DNA of 64,000 nt from Cyrtodaria siliqua (Eukaryota > Mollusca > Bivalvia > Adapedonta > Hiatellidae). Made by a program: the position numbers and the translations under genes. Under the pieces are notes generated by a model. That model ran no database searches. It was not told where the DNA came from and saw nothing but the letters and a program-made list of their open reading frames with translations. Positions 23,676 through 34,484 of this stretch are shown here, in pieces (the stretch's first letter is position 1; each line of letters opens with the position of its first letter). The stretch covers positions 62,001-126,000 of the forward strand of contig JAWPHD010006757.1 in NCBI GenBank assembly GCA_037043455.1, written 5' to 3'.

Positions 23676-23754
23676 TCATGTTGAATTAAATGGCCTGTCA
23701 TTGAATGGTTTGTAAATATCCACATTTTGACGGTTATGGCTTCCCATAATAACC

Positions 23755-24765
23755 CACCTACGACGTGATAGTTCCACTTTAATGTTGTCAATTATTCTTA
23801 TATACGGAGGCAATTTGTAAAGCAAATCATGACGTCGTTTTTATTGTTTGCACGACGTCGCTACGTTACGCGTTGTAAATGCGTTCCCCTTACAGGTTGC
23901 AGAAAACTAAATACTTTCCCATAGACCTCCTGTTGCACCTGTCAGCTAATATCTCAAGAATTATACACCAGATTTTCTTTAAATTACCTTATTTCATAGA
24001 TATGTCCATCACAAAGCCTTTGCAAGTGTGAAAAAGGCAACTTTTTCAGCTCAATCTCTCTGCACATGTCTGTGTTTACAAACACGATTGAATCCGCACT
24101 GAATATTGACATGCAATTTCAATGGATGTTAAATTTTCAAAAACATTAAAAAATATTTTTTTATTTAATTTTATGATCCTAGCTGATGGGGATTATTTTA
24201 CCTATAGTTTATCCTTCCTGAAAATGCATATTGAATATTTCAAAGTTATATCTGCTGACCTCTGTGAACTCTGTGAACTTTCACTTCTGTACTGAATCGT
24301 ACACAACAAAAGCCGGGCTTCAGCCAGGCTATATTTAGCTGTAAGCAACCTACAAATAATGCGACACCCTAAACCAAATTTAACGTTACTAACGTTCATT
24401 TTATGAAGTAAGATTTCAAATAATGATAAATAATTAAGGCGTCTGAACGTACCGTACCGTATGATATACCATGAAAAAAAATATGGTATTAACAGTTTTA
24501 ACGTATACAAACACAGTGATTCGGTCCTCATTTGCATCTGTAATACACTGTATTACGAGAAATAAGTCATGGGTTTACTGCAGTACTAGACAGCATGTTA
24601 TGTGATAATAGATCATTCACTGCAACGTAACTAGACGTGGTATCCATTTTTTGTTTAGATAATTTAATTTCCAATAAGGTGTATTACAACATATATGAAT
24701 CTTAAAGGTTTGCATCAATAAATGATTGCGATATCGAAAAAGTCCACGTATTATTTGAACAGCCC
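23755..24765. other. No gene seen
   Basis: Unique AT-rich DNA with a few ACGTCGT-containing phrases near 23830-23870. The 111-codon minus ORF at 24202 has no motif. Confidence 0.4.
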
Positions 24766-24862
24766 TCGTACACCTCCCGCCGTCCGTAAGAATCGACACT
24801 TCCTCACTTACAAGTCGAGCTCCCAGTGGAATTCGAACCCGCAGCGCTGAGAGGCGAAGAGC
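24766..24862 (-). mobile_element. SINE family A fragment
   Basis: Minus strand shows the B-box region GGTTCGAATTCC, GGGAGCTCGACTTG, AGTGAGGAAGTGTCGATTC and GGCGGGAGGTGTA, as in 37335-37592. Both ends are truncated. Confidence 0.7.
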
Positions 24863-24879
24863 CACCCCGAGAGAGGAAC

Positions 24880-25240
24880 GATACATATGAATCCGGGGAA
24901 CATGTCCTACTCTTATTATCCAATTTATTTATATGGTATCTTAAAGGGACAGGAGGCGATCTGGAAGCATCATGGGAGTCAATCCAACTACGAATACAAT
25001 CATAAACAAATATGAGTTAGCGAGAAAAGCAGCTCAATACTAATTAGCCGGACGGTAACACGCAGCTTAGTGTTATGCATATGGACATTTCAAATGAAAC
25101 TAAAGATTTGAATTTGCACCTAAAACGGTTTGCATTTGTATTTAAATTGACACCAGACCCTCATCCAGATCGCCCCCAGTGGTTTTAGCCCTTGATGTTC
25201 AGAACAGAACGTGCTTTCCACTGGAACAGCACTTCCGACG
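24880..25240. repeat. Interspersed repeat, family R
   Basis: ATACGAATACAATCATAAAC-type text, GGACGGTAACACGCAGCTTA and ACGTGCTTTCCACTGG recur at 34485-35250, where a further stretch separates them, and partly at 37185-37290. Noncoding; class unknown. Confidence 0.75.
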
Positions 25241-25970
25241 GGTTTTGAAGTAAAAACTTACGTGTCATTCAGCGGGGTTTCATCGGACACGCTGAACACT
25301 ATGAACACTAAGACAATGTTAAAGGGACACACGGCAATCTTGAAGTACTTGAAATGGGTGTCTCGATTTACATATCTAGTATCATTTTTACTTTTACTCT
25401 GGTTACATTTACATAAATCAAATTGTAAGTACTCACTAGGCCCTATTTCGTCTGATTATATTATTATTTGTCATATATTATTGGTGCAATAATATCAAAA
25501 AAAGAAAAAACAAAAGGCTTAATACAATTCTTATAATTAACATTAATGATTGAACAAATGCAATTTATGTAGAAAAACTAACGGGACGCCGCTAGTTTTT
25601 AAATCAAGATTGCCATGTGGCCCATTAAGATGGAGGTGAAAATTAGAGCTGCAATGACACACTCTGCTCACGATATGATGTAACTGATATGCATCACGAT
25701 ACGTTATGTATAGCTCTACACTTTTAACAACTTTTAACACTTTAAGATTTAGAGCTAGACCTAGATCTATAAAGACCTAGATCTTATAGATCTAGGTAAA
25801 TAATATAAATCTCTATTGCACATTGGGAGTGGGAAAAAAGGTAGAACGTCTCTGCTGCATTTTACGTAGGTTCAAACAACCTAAAATGCCGATGTACTCC
25901 CTTTGACCGCACCTGTATACATGTAGTTCTAACCAGTCAATTAAGTTGTGTCCGTGTATCTTTTCAGATC
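25241..25970. other. No gene seen; short palindromes
   Basis: A 93-codon ORF at 25211 begins in the family R repeat and has no motif. AGACCTAGATCT phrases at 25757-25795 form small palindromes. Confidence 0.4.
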
Positions 25971-25973
25971 AAA

Positions 25974-26360
25974 ATGAAAAGCGTTATTATAAGAAACTTA
26001 TTTGCAGTTGGAATGCATCACTAGGGATGTAGGGAACTGGCCATTGGTCCGGTTTATTACTGTGCGCCCGATCATAACAACGCGTATGACGAACATGCTG
26101 TCGCAATTTATGCCGACAAATTGAAAATTAAGAAGTCGGCCTATATAAGGCGTGAGGACACAAAACTGATTAAGAAATTGTTTGACGCTGGTCTCATCAC
26201 TGAAACGTGCTATGCGAGAGCAAAAGCAAGTCCGGAGAAGTACAGTAAAAGAACTGGACCCATGCAAAATATCAGCGTTGGTTTTTTAATTAAAGACGAT
26301 AAAGAGGGACAATTAAGAGACATGCTTACCTCATCCAGAGTGTTTTTCAAAATATTTTAG
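25974..26360 (+). pseudogene. HIRAN-like domain reading frame, broken
   Basis: From an ATG at 25974, just after TTTTCAG, the frame reads MKSVIIRNLFAVGMHH and then meets a TAG at 26022-26024. It reopens and runs to a TAG at 26358. The second part contains NNAYDEHAVAIYAD, AYIRRED and a basic/hydrophobic helix. That pattern (N-x-YD-x-xAV-x-hY ... h-x-xRE) resembles HIRAN domains, which bind DNA ends in SNF2-type and transposon-linked proteins. The assignment is by pattern only. It lies about 70 bp upstream of the transposase on the same strand and may be part of the same element or an older host remnant. The premature stop argues against function. Confidence 0.5.
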
Positions 26361-26430
26361 AATGCAAAATAAAGGATACCTCACAAAATCGCAACATACC
26401 ATGTAATTACGATCGGCAGAATTTGGAACT

Positions 26431-27648
26431 AGCAATTGTGGAATGAGCGTTCGAAAGGCTGCAGCGCATTACAACGTTCCACGTTCTACGTTGCGTGACC
26501 GGATATCGGATATCGGGTCGAGTTGAAGAAGGGGCAACTCCGGGTAAGCAGCCAATCTTCCCGGAGCAGGTTGAGCGAACGATGGCTGACATGATGAACG
26601 AGGCGGCGGCGATGAGGTTCGGCATTGACAGGAGACAGCTAAAGGTAAAGGCCGGAAAGCTTGCAAAACAGCTGAACATCAAAAACCCCTTTAAAACTGG
26701 CATTCCTGGAGATGATTGGGTCAATGCGTTCATTAAACGCTACGGTCTGTCCTTACGTTCGCAGGTAGAGTTGTCGACGGTCCGGAGCCGCATGCTGAAT
26801 CTGACTGTAACATCCAAGTACTTCACGGATTTAGGCAACACCATCGAAGCCTTGGGTTTGATTAACTCTCCAGAGAGGATATGGAACATGGACGAGACGT
26901 CCGTGAATTTGACGCATAAGCCGACCAGAGTGTTTGCTAAAAGAGGCACCAGGAATGTCCCTGGACGCGTGGGTAATTCCCGGGAATCTATGACAGTCCT
27001 CGGATGCATCAATGCCGCAGGGAATGACATTCCACCTATGGTCGTAGTGAAGGGCAAAACAAGGAAGTCATTAAATGCATACAATGTCACCTGGACATTT
27101 CAAACCAAAGGATGGATGGAGGCTTCGCTCGGGGATGAGTGGTTCCGATCTGGTTTTTTAGGGAACTGTGGATCACACAGGCCACACATGTTGCTACTGG
27201 ACTCCCATAGCTCCCATGAAACTCTTGATATCATTGAATGCGCCAAAGACAGTGATATTACATTTTTTGCTCTGCCACCGCATACAACTCAGTGGTTACA
27301 CCCCCTTGATAAAACTGTGGTTGGCCATTTTCGAGGGAATACGACCACCAATGCACCGCCTATATGTCGAAATCCCCAAACAATTTAGTTTGCAAGTGGT
27401 TGTGGCCAGGAATGTTCAAGTCTGCATATCAAAATATATTTAATAAACATAACATTGTAAAATATTTTGAAACATGTGGCGTGCATCCCGTGAACATGGA
27501 TTCAATTCCATTGAATGCGTTCAAGCCCTCCGATGCATTTGATTCAATGCGAGTTGCTCCGGTAAATAAACCAGCCGCCACTCAACCTACACAGGATGCA
27601 TCCTTACAACATGATTCCCCACAGCAGATGGTGAAAGCCGTGTTGTAA
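26431..27648 (+). pseudogene. pogo-superfamily DDE transposase, frameshifted
   Basis: The order is that of pogo/Tigger/jerky transposases. First an N-terminal psq-type helix-turn-helix (MSVRKAAAHYNVPRSTLRDR, ~26443-26502), then a CENP-B-like DNA-binding region ending DDWVNAFIKRY, then a DDE_1 catalytic core. The acidic triad is visible: Asp in WNMDET (26891), Asp in LLLDSHSSH (27200) and Asp in HPLDKTV (27308), spaced 103 and 36 residues. The C-terminal part (MSKSPNNLVCKW, FETCGVHP) continues in another frame to TAA at 27646-27648. Breaks: a 7-bp duplication (GATATCG) near 26500 shifts frame, and one base is missing near 27337. Recently decayed; no terminal repeats or TA duplications were found. 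Confidence 0.85.
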
Positions 27649-27654
27649 AGAAAT

Positions 27655-27885
27655 ATAAAAAGATCGGACATGGAAAGTAGCATTCAAGGAAGACAGTCAA
27701 CCACAAAACACAGAAACAAACACGCAAACAGACAAAGAAGAAGGCAAAAGTAATAATAAATGCAAACGACATCACAAACACAAAAGGATTGACAATAGGA
27801 CTACCGCCTTGGAATGGTCAGTGGCAAAATAGGCCACTGGGGGTTAAACCGGTTCTAGGGTGCACCAAAGCTCACAAGTCATTGT
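27655..27885 (+). repeat. Interspersed repeat, family T (longer copy)
   Basis: Follows the transposase stop directly. GCATTCAAGGAAGACAGTCA and CACAAACACAAAAGGATTGA match 41390-41615 in reverse, and the right part also matches 14024-14130. It may be the 3' end of the pogo element or an independent repeat. Confidence 0.7.
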
Positions 27886-28330
27886 AAGTCATTTTCCGAG
27901 TTTATTATTCAACCATAACATGCCTATACTACGCTCTCTCTACTAGATTTATTGTATGCGGTAATAACTGAAATAATATATGAAAATTTATAGAGGCGTG
28001 TCCACTAAATAATTATTGGTGCGGTGAATTTTAGTAATTAAGATATTTAAGCTTCAGAAATTATAGAGGGTTCCCAATTCCTGCGTTTTAGCGTATATTT
28101 TAAGTTCTTGGAACACAAATATTGTATGATAGACTTAGTATGGTCTGTCCAAATGATTTACTTTTCTACCGAACTTATATGTGATGTAATATAAACTTGG
28201 CCGCAACCAATAAAAGTATAAACCTGCCGAAGTAACGGGAACGTCCCTGGTGTAAAAATGAGACAACTACTTTATTGAGTAAGAGGTCTTACCGAGGGCA
28301 TCCTCCACCACCATATATATATATATAGCA
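27886..28330. other. No gene seen
   Basis: AT-rich unique sequence ending in a (TA)n run at 28313-28327. Confidence 0.4.
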
Positions 28331-30408
28331 GGCCCGTAGCCAGGTTTTTGAAAAGGGGGTGCGGACCTCGCCGCAACGCGGCGAATTGAGGCACGAAGTG
28401 GCGATGGGGGTAGGTGCGGGAGGGGGTGTCCCCCTCGTGGAGGTGGGGGGTTAGGTGGTTAACCCCCTAGAAAATTTTGAAATTGAAACGGTAAATCATG
28501 CATTCTGGTGACTTTTATATCTATATTTAGGGACAGAAGCTATAGAGCATTTTTTATATGAAATTTCTCTTTTATTGGCCTTACCTCAATACATGAGAAG
28601 TGGCGATGGGGGTAGGTGCGGGAGGGGGTGTCCCCCTCCTGCAGGTGTGGGGTTAGGGGGTCCTCCCCCTAGAAAATTTTGAAATTGAAACGGTAAATCA
28701 TGCATTCTGGTGACTTTTATATCTATATTTAGGGACAGAAGCTATAGAGCATTTTTTTGTATGAAATCTCACTTTTATTGGCCTTACCTCAATACATGCA
28801 GGTTAGCGGGTCCTCCCCCTAGAAAATTTTGAAATTGAAACGGTAAATCATGCATTCTGGTGACTTTTATATCTATATTTAGGGACAGAAGCTATAGAGC
28901 ATTTTTTGTATGAAATCTCACTTTTATTGGCCTTACCTCAATACATGCAGGTTAGCGGGTCCTCCCCCTAGAACATTTTGAAATTGAAACGGTAAATCAT
29001 GCATTCTGGTGACTTTTATATCTATATTTAGGGACAGAAGCTATAGAGCATTTTGTGTATGAAATCTCACTTTTATTGGCCTTACCTCAATACATGCAGG
29101 TTAGCGGGTCCTCCCCCTAGAAAATTTTGAAATTGAAACGGTAAATCATGCATTCTGGTGACTTTTATATCTATATTTAGGGACAGAAGCTATAGAGCAT
29201 TTTTTATATGAAATTTCTCTTTTATTGGCCTTACCTCAATACATGAGAAGTGGCGATGGGGGTAGGTGCGGGAGGGGGTGTCCCCCTCCTGCAGGTGTGG
29301 GGTTAGGGGGTCCTCCCCCTAGAAAATTTTGAAATTGAAACGGTAAATCATGCATTCTGGTGACTTTTATATCTATATTTAGGGACAGAAGCTATAGAGC
29401 ATTTTTTGTATGAAATCTCACTTTTATTGGCCTTACCTCAATACATGCAGGTTAGCGGGTCCTCCCCCTAGAAAATTTTGAAATTGAAACGGTAAATCAT
29501 GCATTCTGGTGACTTTTATATCTATATTTAGGGACAGAAGCTATAGAGCATTTTTTATATGAAATTTCTCTTTTATTGGCCTTACCTCAATACATGAGAA
29601 GTGGCGATGGGGGTAGGTGCGGGAGGGGGTGTCCCCCTCCTGCAGGTGTGGGGTTAGGGGGTCCTCCCCCTAGAAAATTTTGAAATTGAAACGGTAAATC
29701 ATGCATTCTGGTGACTTTTATATCTATATTTAGGGACAGAAGCTATAGAGCATTTTTTGTATGAAATCTCACTTTTATTGGCCTTACCTCAATACATGCA
29801 GGTTAGCGGGTCCTCCCCCTAGAAAATTTTGAAATTGAAACGGTAAATCATGCATTCTGGTGACTTTTATATCTATATTTAGGGACAGAAGCTATAGAGC
29901 ATTTTTTGTATGAAATCTCACTTTTATTGGCCTTACCTCAATACATGCAGGTTAGCGGGTCCTCCCCCTAGAAAATTTTGAAATTGAAACGGTAAATCAT
30001 GCATTCTGGTGACTTTTATATCTATATTTAGGGACAGAAGCTATAGAGCATTTTTTGTATGAAATCTCACTTTTATTGGCCTTACCTCAATACATGCAGG
30101 TTAGCGGGTCCTCCCCCTAGAAAATTTTGAAATTGAAACGGTAAATCATGCATTCTGGTGACTTTTATATCTATATTTAGGGACAGAAGCTATAGAGCAT
30201 TTTTTGTATGAAATCTCACTTTTATTGGCCTTACCTCAATACATGCAGGTTAGCGGGTCCTCCCCCTAGAAAATTTTGAAATTGAAACGGTAAATCATGC
30301 ATTCTGGTGACTTTTATATCTATATTTAGGGACAGAAGCTATAGAGCATTTTTTGTCCAAAAAAGTTGGGTGCGGACGCACCCAACGCACCCCCCCTGGC
30401 TACGGGTA
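28331..30408. mobile_element. CCCGTAGCCAGG-ended element with amplified interior
   Basis: CCCGTAGCCAGG at 28333-28344 and its inverse CCTGGCTACGGG at 30395-30406 bound the unit. GGGTGCGGAC lies just inside the left end, with GTGCGGACGCACCCAACGC inside the right. The interior is a tandem array of 12 units. CGCGTAGCCAGG near 30673 is a further isolated end motif. Noncoding; transposon superfamily not determined. Confidence 0.75.
28468..30350. repeat. 149/202-bp tandem array (12 units)
   Basis: Units start CTAGAAAATTTTGAAATTG at 28468, 28669, 28819, 28968, 29117, 29319, 29468, 29670, 29819, 29968, 30117 and 30266, giving spacings of 149-150 or 201-202. The long form has an extra ~53 bp, GC-rich and partly palindromic (GGGGGTGTCCCCCTC). 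Units are almost identical (core GAAACGGTAAATCATGCATT), implying recent amplification. Confidence 0.95.
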
Positions 30409-30774
30409 TGTATAGACTACTATATAGCGAAATTATAATATACTATATAGGGTAATTAAAATGACGTAATATAGAGTTTTATTCCACAGTAGCTGCCGGG
30501 ACTACTTTTTTAATGTAAAAAACAACACAAATGCACAGTAACTCGACTCACAAGATATTCCAACTATTATACTGTTACATCCACTGTTTATTTAAATACT
30601 TTCTTTTTATGACGTTAACTGTTTCAAAAAAAGTGACGTCATGTAACGTTTCGTTACGTCATCGTGAACAGGGCGCGTAGCCAGGTGTGTAAAACGGTTT
30701 AGTTACTGAAATTGCTTAAATAATTGTTTGTAAAATCATAAAATAAAAAGAAAATTTGTTGTTATGTCGTGAAT
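30409..30774. other. No gene seen
   Basis: AT-rich, with ACTATATAG repeats near 30417-30450. Confidence 0.4.
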
Positions 30775-30882
30775 AACATATTTTATTTCATCTCGAAGTT
30801 AGAAAACTTTTATATTTTCACTCATGCTTCGCATTCGTGAAAATATAAAGTTTTCTCACTTCTCGGTGAAATAAGATATGTT
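30775..30882. repeat. Near-perfect hairpin H4
   Basis: AACATATTTTATTTCA pairs with TGAAATAAGATATGTT; GAAAACTTTTATATTTTCAC pairs with GTGAAAATATAAAGTTTTC. The loop is about 15 nt (TCATGCTTCGCATTC). Confidence 0.85.
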
Positions 30883-31024
30883 GTAGCATGGTCACAGACA
30901 ATTCTCTTTGTTCAGACACAGGTGTAAATCGTTTAATTGAAAATAAGAACTGTCAGAATATCTGTGAGAATAACAGTGAGAATAACAGTTAGAATAACTG
31001 AAATAGAGCTGAAATGGACATGCT

Positions 31025-31110
31025 AATAGAGTATGGTTTCATCTCGTCGGTTAATTTAAACACCTCGATGTTTAAATGAACCAACTCAATGAAACCATAC
31101 TCTATCTATT
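31025..31110. repeat. Near-perfect hairpin H5
   Basis: AGAGTATGGTTTCAT pairs with ATGAAACCATACTCT, and TTAATTTAAACA pairs with TGTTTAAATGAA, around a tiny loop. As in H4, the arms carry an unpaired CTCG/CTCA step. Confidence 0.8.
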
Positions 31111-31184
31111 ACTTATTCACTCCAAAACAACAAATATCCTCTATACATCTACTAGGTGCCTGTACCTGCCGACACCACTCAATG

Positions 31185-31619
31185 GGGGTCCCAAAGGGGG
31201 TGGGGGGGGGGGGTATGTTCACGTGATCACGTAAAATAAAAACGAGGATCACGTCTTCACGTGAAAATAGCAGAACTTTCACATTTCACGTTAAATGTTA
31301 AAACAACAAAACAAAACCACACACAAACTTAAGCCGTCAGATGTATTCTGAGGCTTTCAAATTGACAACAGCATTCTGGCATTTCGGGGGAGGCTCGGGG
31401 GAGGCTCGGGGGAGGAGGAGGGACACTAAAAAGACTGAAAAGGACTAAAAATTCACGTTTCACGTCACCATATCACGCGATCACGTTTTACCAAGACCAA
31501 AATCACGGATCACGCTGATATAATTTTCACGCAATCACGCAAAATATTATTTGTTTCACGTGTCACTTTTTTAAAAACACCCCGATCACGTTTTCACGCA
31601 AAACCCCTTTGGGACCCTC
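31185..31619. mobile_element. ~435-bp MITE rich in TCACG
   Basis: Ends GGGGTCCCAAAGGGG and, inverted, CCCTTTGGGACCCTC, flanked by the 7-bp direct repeat CTCAATG (31178-31184, 31620-31626). Both subterminal regions are crowded with TCACGTGATCACG, ATCACG and TTCACG motifs in both orientations; such subterminal repeats are typical transposase-binding arrays. No ORF. Confidence 0.75.
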
Positions 31620-31639
31620 CTCAATGTGAGATACTTGGC

Positions 31640-32013
31640 ACAGCAGACGATTATGTAACCGTTCTCTTGGAGGCAGTAACAGCTGCTGAGGTTATTGACG
31701 CTATTATGGCCTCAGGATCCGATTTCAACGTCTCTTCCTCTATAACCGAGCCGACAGTTAACGACGTCAATGCATGCAACCAGCAGGTTGATGCATTATT
31801 TGCTTTGCCCTTACTACAGGCCAAAAAACAAGTACAACGAAGCGTAAAATTACTAGCCACAGAATTCTAACCAGTGACGACATAATAAAGGAAAAACAAG
31901 AATTAAAACGAAGAAAAGAAGAAGAAATTAAAAATAATGAAAACAGAAAAATTGAAAGCGAGAGGAAGCAAATGTTAATAACCACGAAGGTTGAAAAGAC
32001 AAAATCTAAATAG
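31640..32013 (+). pseudogene. pogo-type transposase C-terminus, decayed
   Basis: The frame ending at TAG 32011-32013 reads TTKRKITSHRILTSDDII and then a long Lys/Glu-rich tail (KEKQELKRRKEEE...). This is the usual C-terminal end of pogo/jerky-type transposases in invertebrates. Upstream, another frame (31667-31870) reads DALFALP-type sequence, so at least one frameshift lies near 31800-31860. Catalytic parts are absent. An antisense ORF of 69 codons here is a shadow. Confidence 0.6.
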
Positions 32014-32760
32014 AATGATTGACAATAGCAGGCCACTGTTCAACTTAATATTTAAGTTATTATACCAATGGAATTTGTACGCATGTCCGTATACATTTGC
32101 CTCAAAGACGGACATTATAATAACTAACAATGTAAACTTAGATGAGACAACTCTTAACGAGCCGTCTCATTCTGAATTAACGAGCCGTCTCATTCTGAAT
32201 GTGCATTGTTTTCCACTCTGATGGTAGTTACCGAGTACACATGTATCATGCCCATACTCACGTTTGTGTGCATACAGTATGCCCCTGATTGTGATAGTTT
32301 TCCTGTTGTAATTCCCGTTGTAAATAAATTCATTGTATGAGTTTCCCTGTGCATACAAGTACACTGTACATCTATACTAGTAAGGATCTGCTCATGTATC
32401 TGAATGTAAATTGAAAGAATAAACTGACTCAGTTTATGACAAACTTATTAAAAGCATATTCACGGTAAAAGTAACTTAAAATGGTCGTTACAGTATGCAT
32501 TTTCAAGTAATACAGAATACATACTAAAATGTCGCCTCTTAAGCAGTCTAGCTGTTACTCTTATCAGTGAATGGGGTTTTAGTAGCTTTGTCATACACAT
32601 ATTATTAAAAATTCAGATGTGTCCGATAAACCCCGTTGGTTAAAATGGTGTCCGATGAACCCCTTTAGTTTGTCCGATACAACCCTTAAACCGTCCGATC
32701 CTTCCCCCTGTGAATTTAATCTATACAAACTCAGTTACAATCGAAACGTCTCGGCTATAA
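32014..32760. other. No gene seen; small duplications
   Basis: A 25-bp direct repeat with ACGAGCCGTCTCATTCTGAA occurs at 32158 and 32183. TGTCCGATAAACCCC-like phrases recur near 32620-32700. No coding signal. Confidence 0.4.
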
Positions 32761-32766
32761 GAAGAA

Positions 32767-32990
32767 AACTTTCGAGGGCTACGACACCATAAACTAAACA
32801 ATACCGGGGATAAGAACAGGATTGCCCGTAAAGAATAGAACTGTGTTATTCGGTACGTGTTTGTGACTTTCACGGTGCAAATACTTTCCCATTTTTCGAT
32901 CAATGTGGCACGAAAGAAACATGTTTATTATTTCAAACAGGTTTGGATATTGCTGATGTTTTGTTTCTAGATCTGACAATCTGAGTTCAT
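32767..32990 (-). pseudogene. Copy 1 of an unrecognised conserved ~55-residue segment
   Basis: Minus strand: KHQQYPNLFEIINMFLSC, then MGKYLHRESHKHVPNNTVLF and PVLIPGIV, followed by a stop. The same peptide occurs at 36007-36215 (minus), 33745-33945 (plus) and, broken, 37870-38015 (plus). Conservation at the protein level in four copies means it came from a real gene. I do not recognise the family. Upstream on this strand the ORF passes through the 43-bp minisatellite. Confidence 0.55.
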
Positions 32991-33009
32991 TCAGGTTGAA
33001 ACGGCCTTT

Positions 33010-33205
33010 CATGTAAGAAACAACTACTCCGTTGGAAGACGTCCCTTTATATATGACTGATTCACGTACTACTCCGGTGAATGACGTCCCTTTATATGAC
33101 TGATTCACGTACTACTCCGTTGGATGACGTCCCTTTATACGACTGATTCACGTACTACTCCGGTGAATGACGTCCCTTTATATGACTGATTCACGTACTT
33201 GTCAC
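33010..33205. repeat. 43-bp minisatellite
   Basis: About four units with GACTGATTCACGTACTACTC and GAATGACGTCCCTTTATA. A second block of three units lies at 36395-36520. Confidence 0.9.
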
Positions 33206-33214
33206 TTTCGCTTT

Positions 33215-33720
33215 CTTATCTATGTACATTATTCTTAAACAACTCAGATACAGATTTAGCAATGTCCCCAACACATTATTCGGATGAATCAAACTTAAAC
33301 ATGATAACAAGCAATGGAAATTGTGCATGTTGTACCACAGTTAAGGCAGGGAAACTCTCTGATTTAGCCACTATTTGACTCTACACCACGGAGGCATAAA
33401 TCATTTGGTGCAATTACACATTGATCCACTTCAGTGTTTTTTTGATGACGCGGGTCATTACGTATTCTTTCACGGCAATGAACAAACTACATTGATCAAC
33501 GTCTCACCACACAGTTGTTTTTAAATTGCTCTGCATATGTAGCATTGCATCTCTGGATCACTGTACATTTTCCTGAATTTTCTTAAAATTGTTTTCTTTG
33601 TGAAACTTAATGTCTGTTTCTCAAAATATCCTGCAAAAACACGGGGTCGACCAATTTGCCTTTTTTACCTCCATAGTTTGTAGAAACCCTGTTGAATTGG
33701 TCCATTTATTATTCATTTTC
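33215..33720. repeat. Left copy of duplicated block (noncoding part)
   Basis: ACAGATTTAGCAATGTCCCC and AACATGATAACAAGCAATG recur at 36570-36640. TGCTCTGCATATGTAGCA and the following 130 bp recur at 37628-37760. The order of pieces differs between copies. Confidence 0.7.
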
Positions 33721-33722
33721 AA

Positions 33723-33947
33723 ATGTATCACTACCTAGTTTTATATTCTCAGATATGTGCTGGGCTAAAACACGTTCATGCATATCCAAACCTGTATGAA
33801 ATCATGAATTTGTTCCATTCCTGTTACCTCGAACAAAAACAGGGAAAGTATTTGCACATTTTAAGAAATAAACAAGAACCGAATAACACAGTTCTTTTTT
33901 TTAAGCTCACGGATTTTCCTACCGTTGCTCGCAATGGAAATAACTGA
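33723..33947 (+). pseudogene. Copy 2 of the conserved segment (plus strand)
   Basis: HAYPNLYEIMNLFHSC, QGKYLHILRNKQEPNNTVLF and PTVARNGNN, then a stop. Homologous to copy 1 but in opposite orientation. A single 44-bp repeat unit (TACCGTTGCTCGCAATGGAA) ends the frame; the same unit is amplified at 38018-38325. Confidence 0.55.
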
Positions 33948-34059
33948 TTAGTGAGACCTTAAACAGACAGCATCTCACGGTCAAAAAAGTGATTTTGCTT
34001 TTTATTGTAACCTTTTAATACATATGTTATTTTTACATTTAAACATGTTTATGTCTTTA

Positions 34060-34240
34060 TAAGGTGTCGAGCTAAACACAGTTTACACATACCAAACTCG
34101 TACAGGAGTTCAGACATTGTTTGCAAGTCCATTTATCGTGCAAAACCGACACTTTTGCAGAGTTTAGAGGGAGTACCGTGCGCGTTTATTTCCAGAATCT
34201 GCGCCAAACATTTGGTGATTTTAAAAAGCTGCGTCCGGTT
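34060..34240 (-). pseudogene. Decayed paralogue of the 38346-38636 frame
   Basis: Minus strand shows QILEINAHGTPSKLCKSVGF, then a stop, then LQTMSELLYEF, aligning with QILERDTLDAPTKLCKRVGF and VQTMTEFLDEC at 38346-38636. Not functional. Confidence 0.55.
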
Positions 34241-34484
34241 ATGTATATGCATCTTAACTTCCTATTTAATCAGTGTCGGCATTGCAGATGGTGTCATTTA
34301 TCCTACCAGTCATTATATTCGCAATATGTTGCAGCGTATATAGGATTTGGGGGTCTGTTTCTCCGCAATACTTGCCTTGTAATATTAAAATTTAGGACTA
34401 GCATTTATATAACTCCACGATCGGTACGTAGGAAACTTGTTTGGGGTTAGGAGGTTTTATATGTTATTTTGTATATTATTACGA

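Larger units (their letters stand above)
14820..23748. mobile_element. 8.9-kb long-terminal-inverted-repeat unit
   Basis: The two ends are long inverted copies: left 14820-16045 and right 22786-23748, starting TATGGGAAGCC and ending GGCTTCCCATA. The direct repeat ATAACC flanks both sides (14814-14819 and 23749-23754), consistent with a 6-bp target duplication. Both arms carry a ~120-bp tandem repeat (four units left, three right), and the left arm has about 120 bp missing from the right. A second inverted pair sits inside (20451-21005 and 22145-22785). No transposase, integrase or polymerase frame is visible. Fold-back elements with tandem repeats in their arms, and Polintons with 6-bp duplications, are the nearest comparisons; neither is shown. 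Confidence 0.7.
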
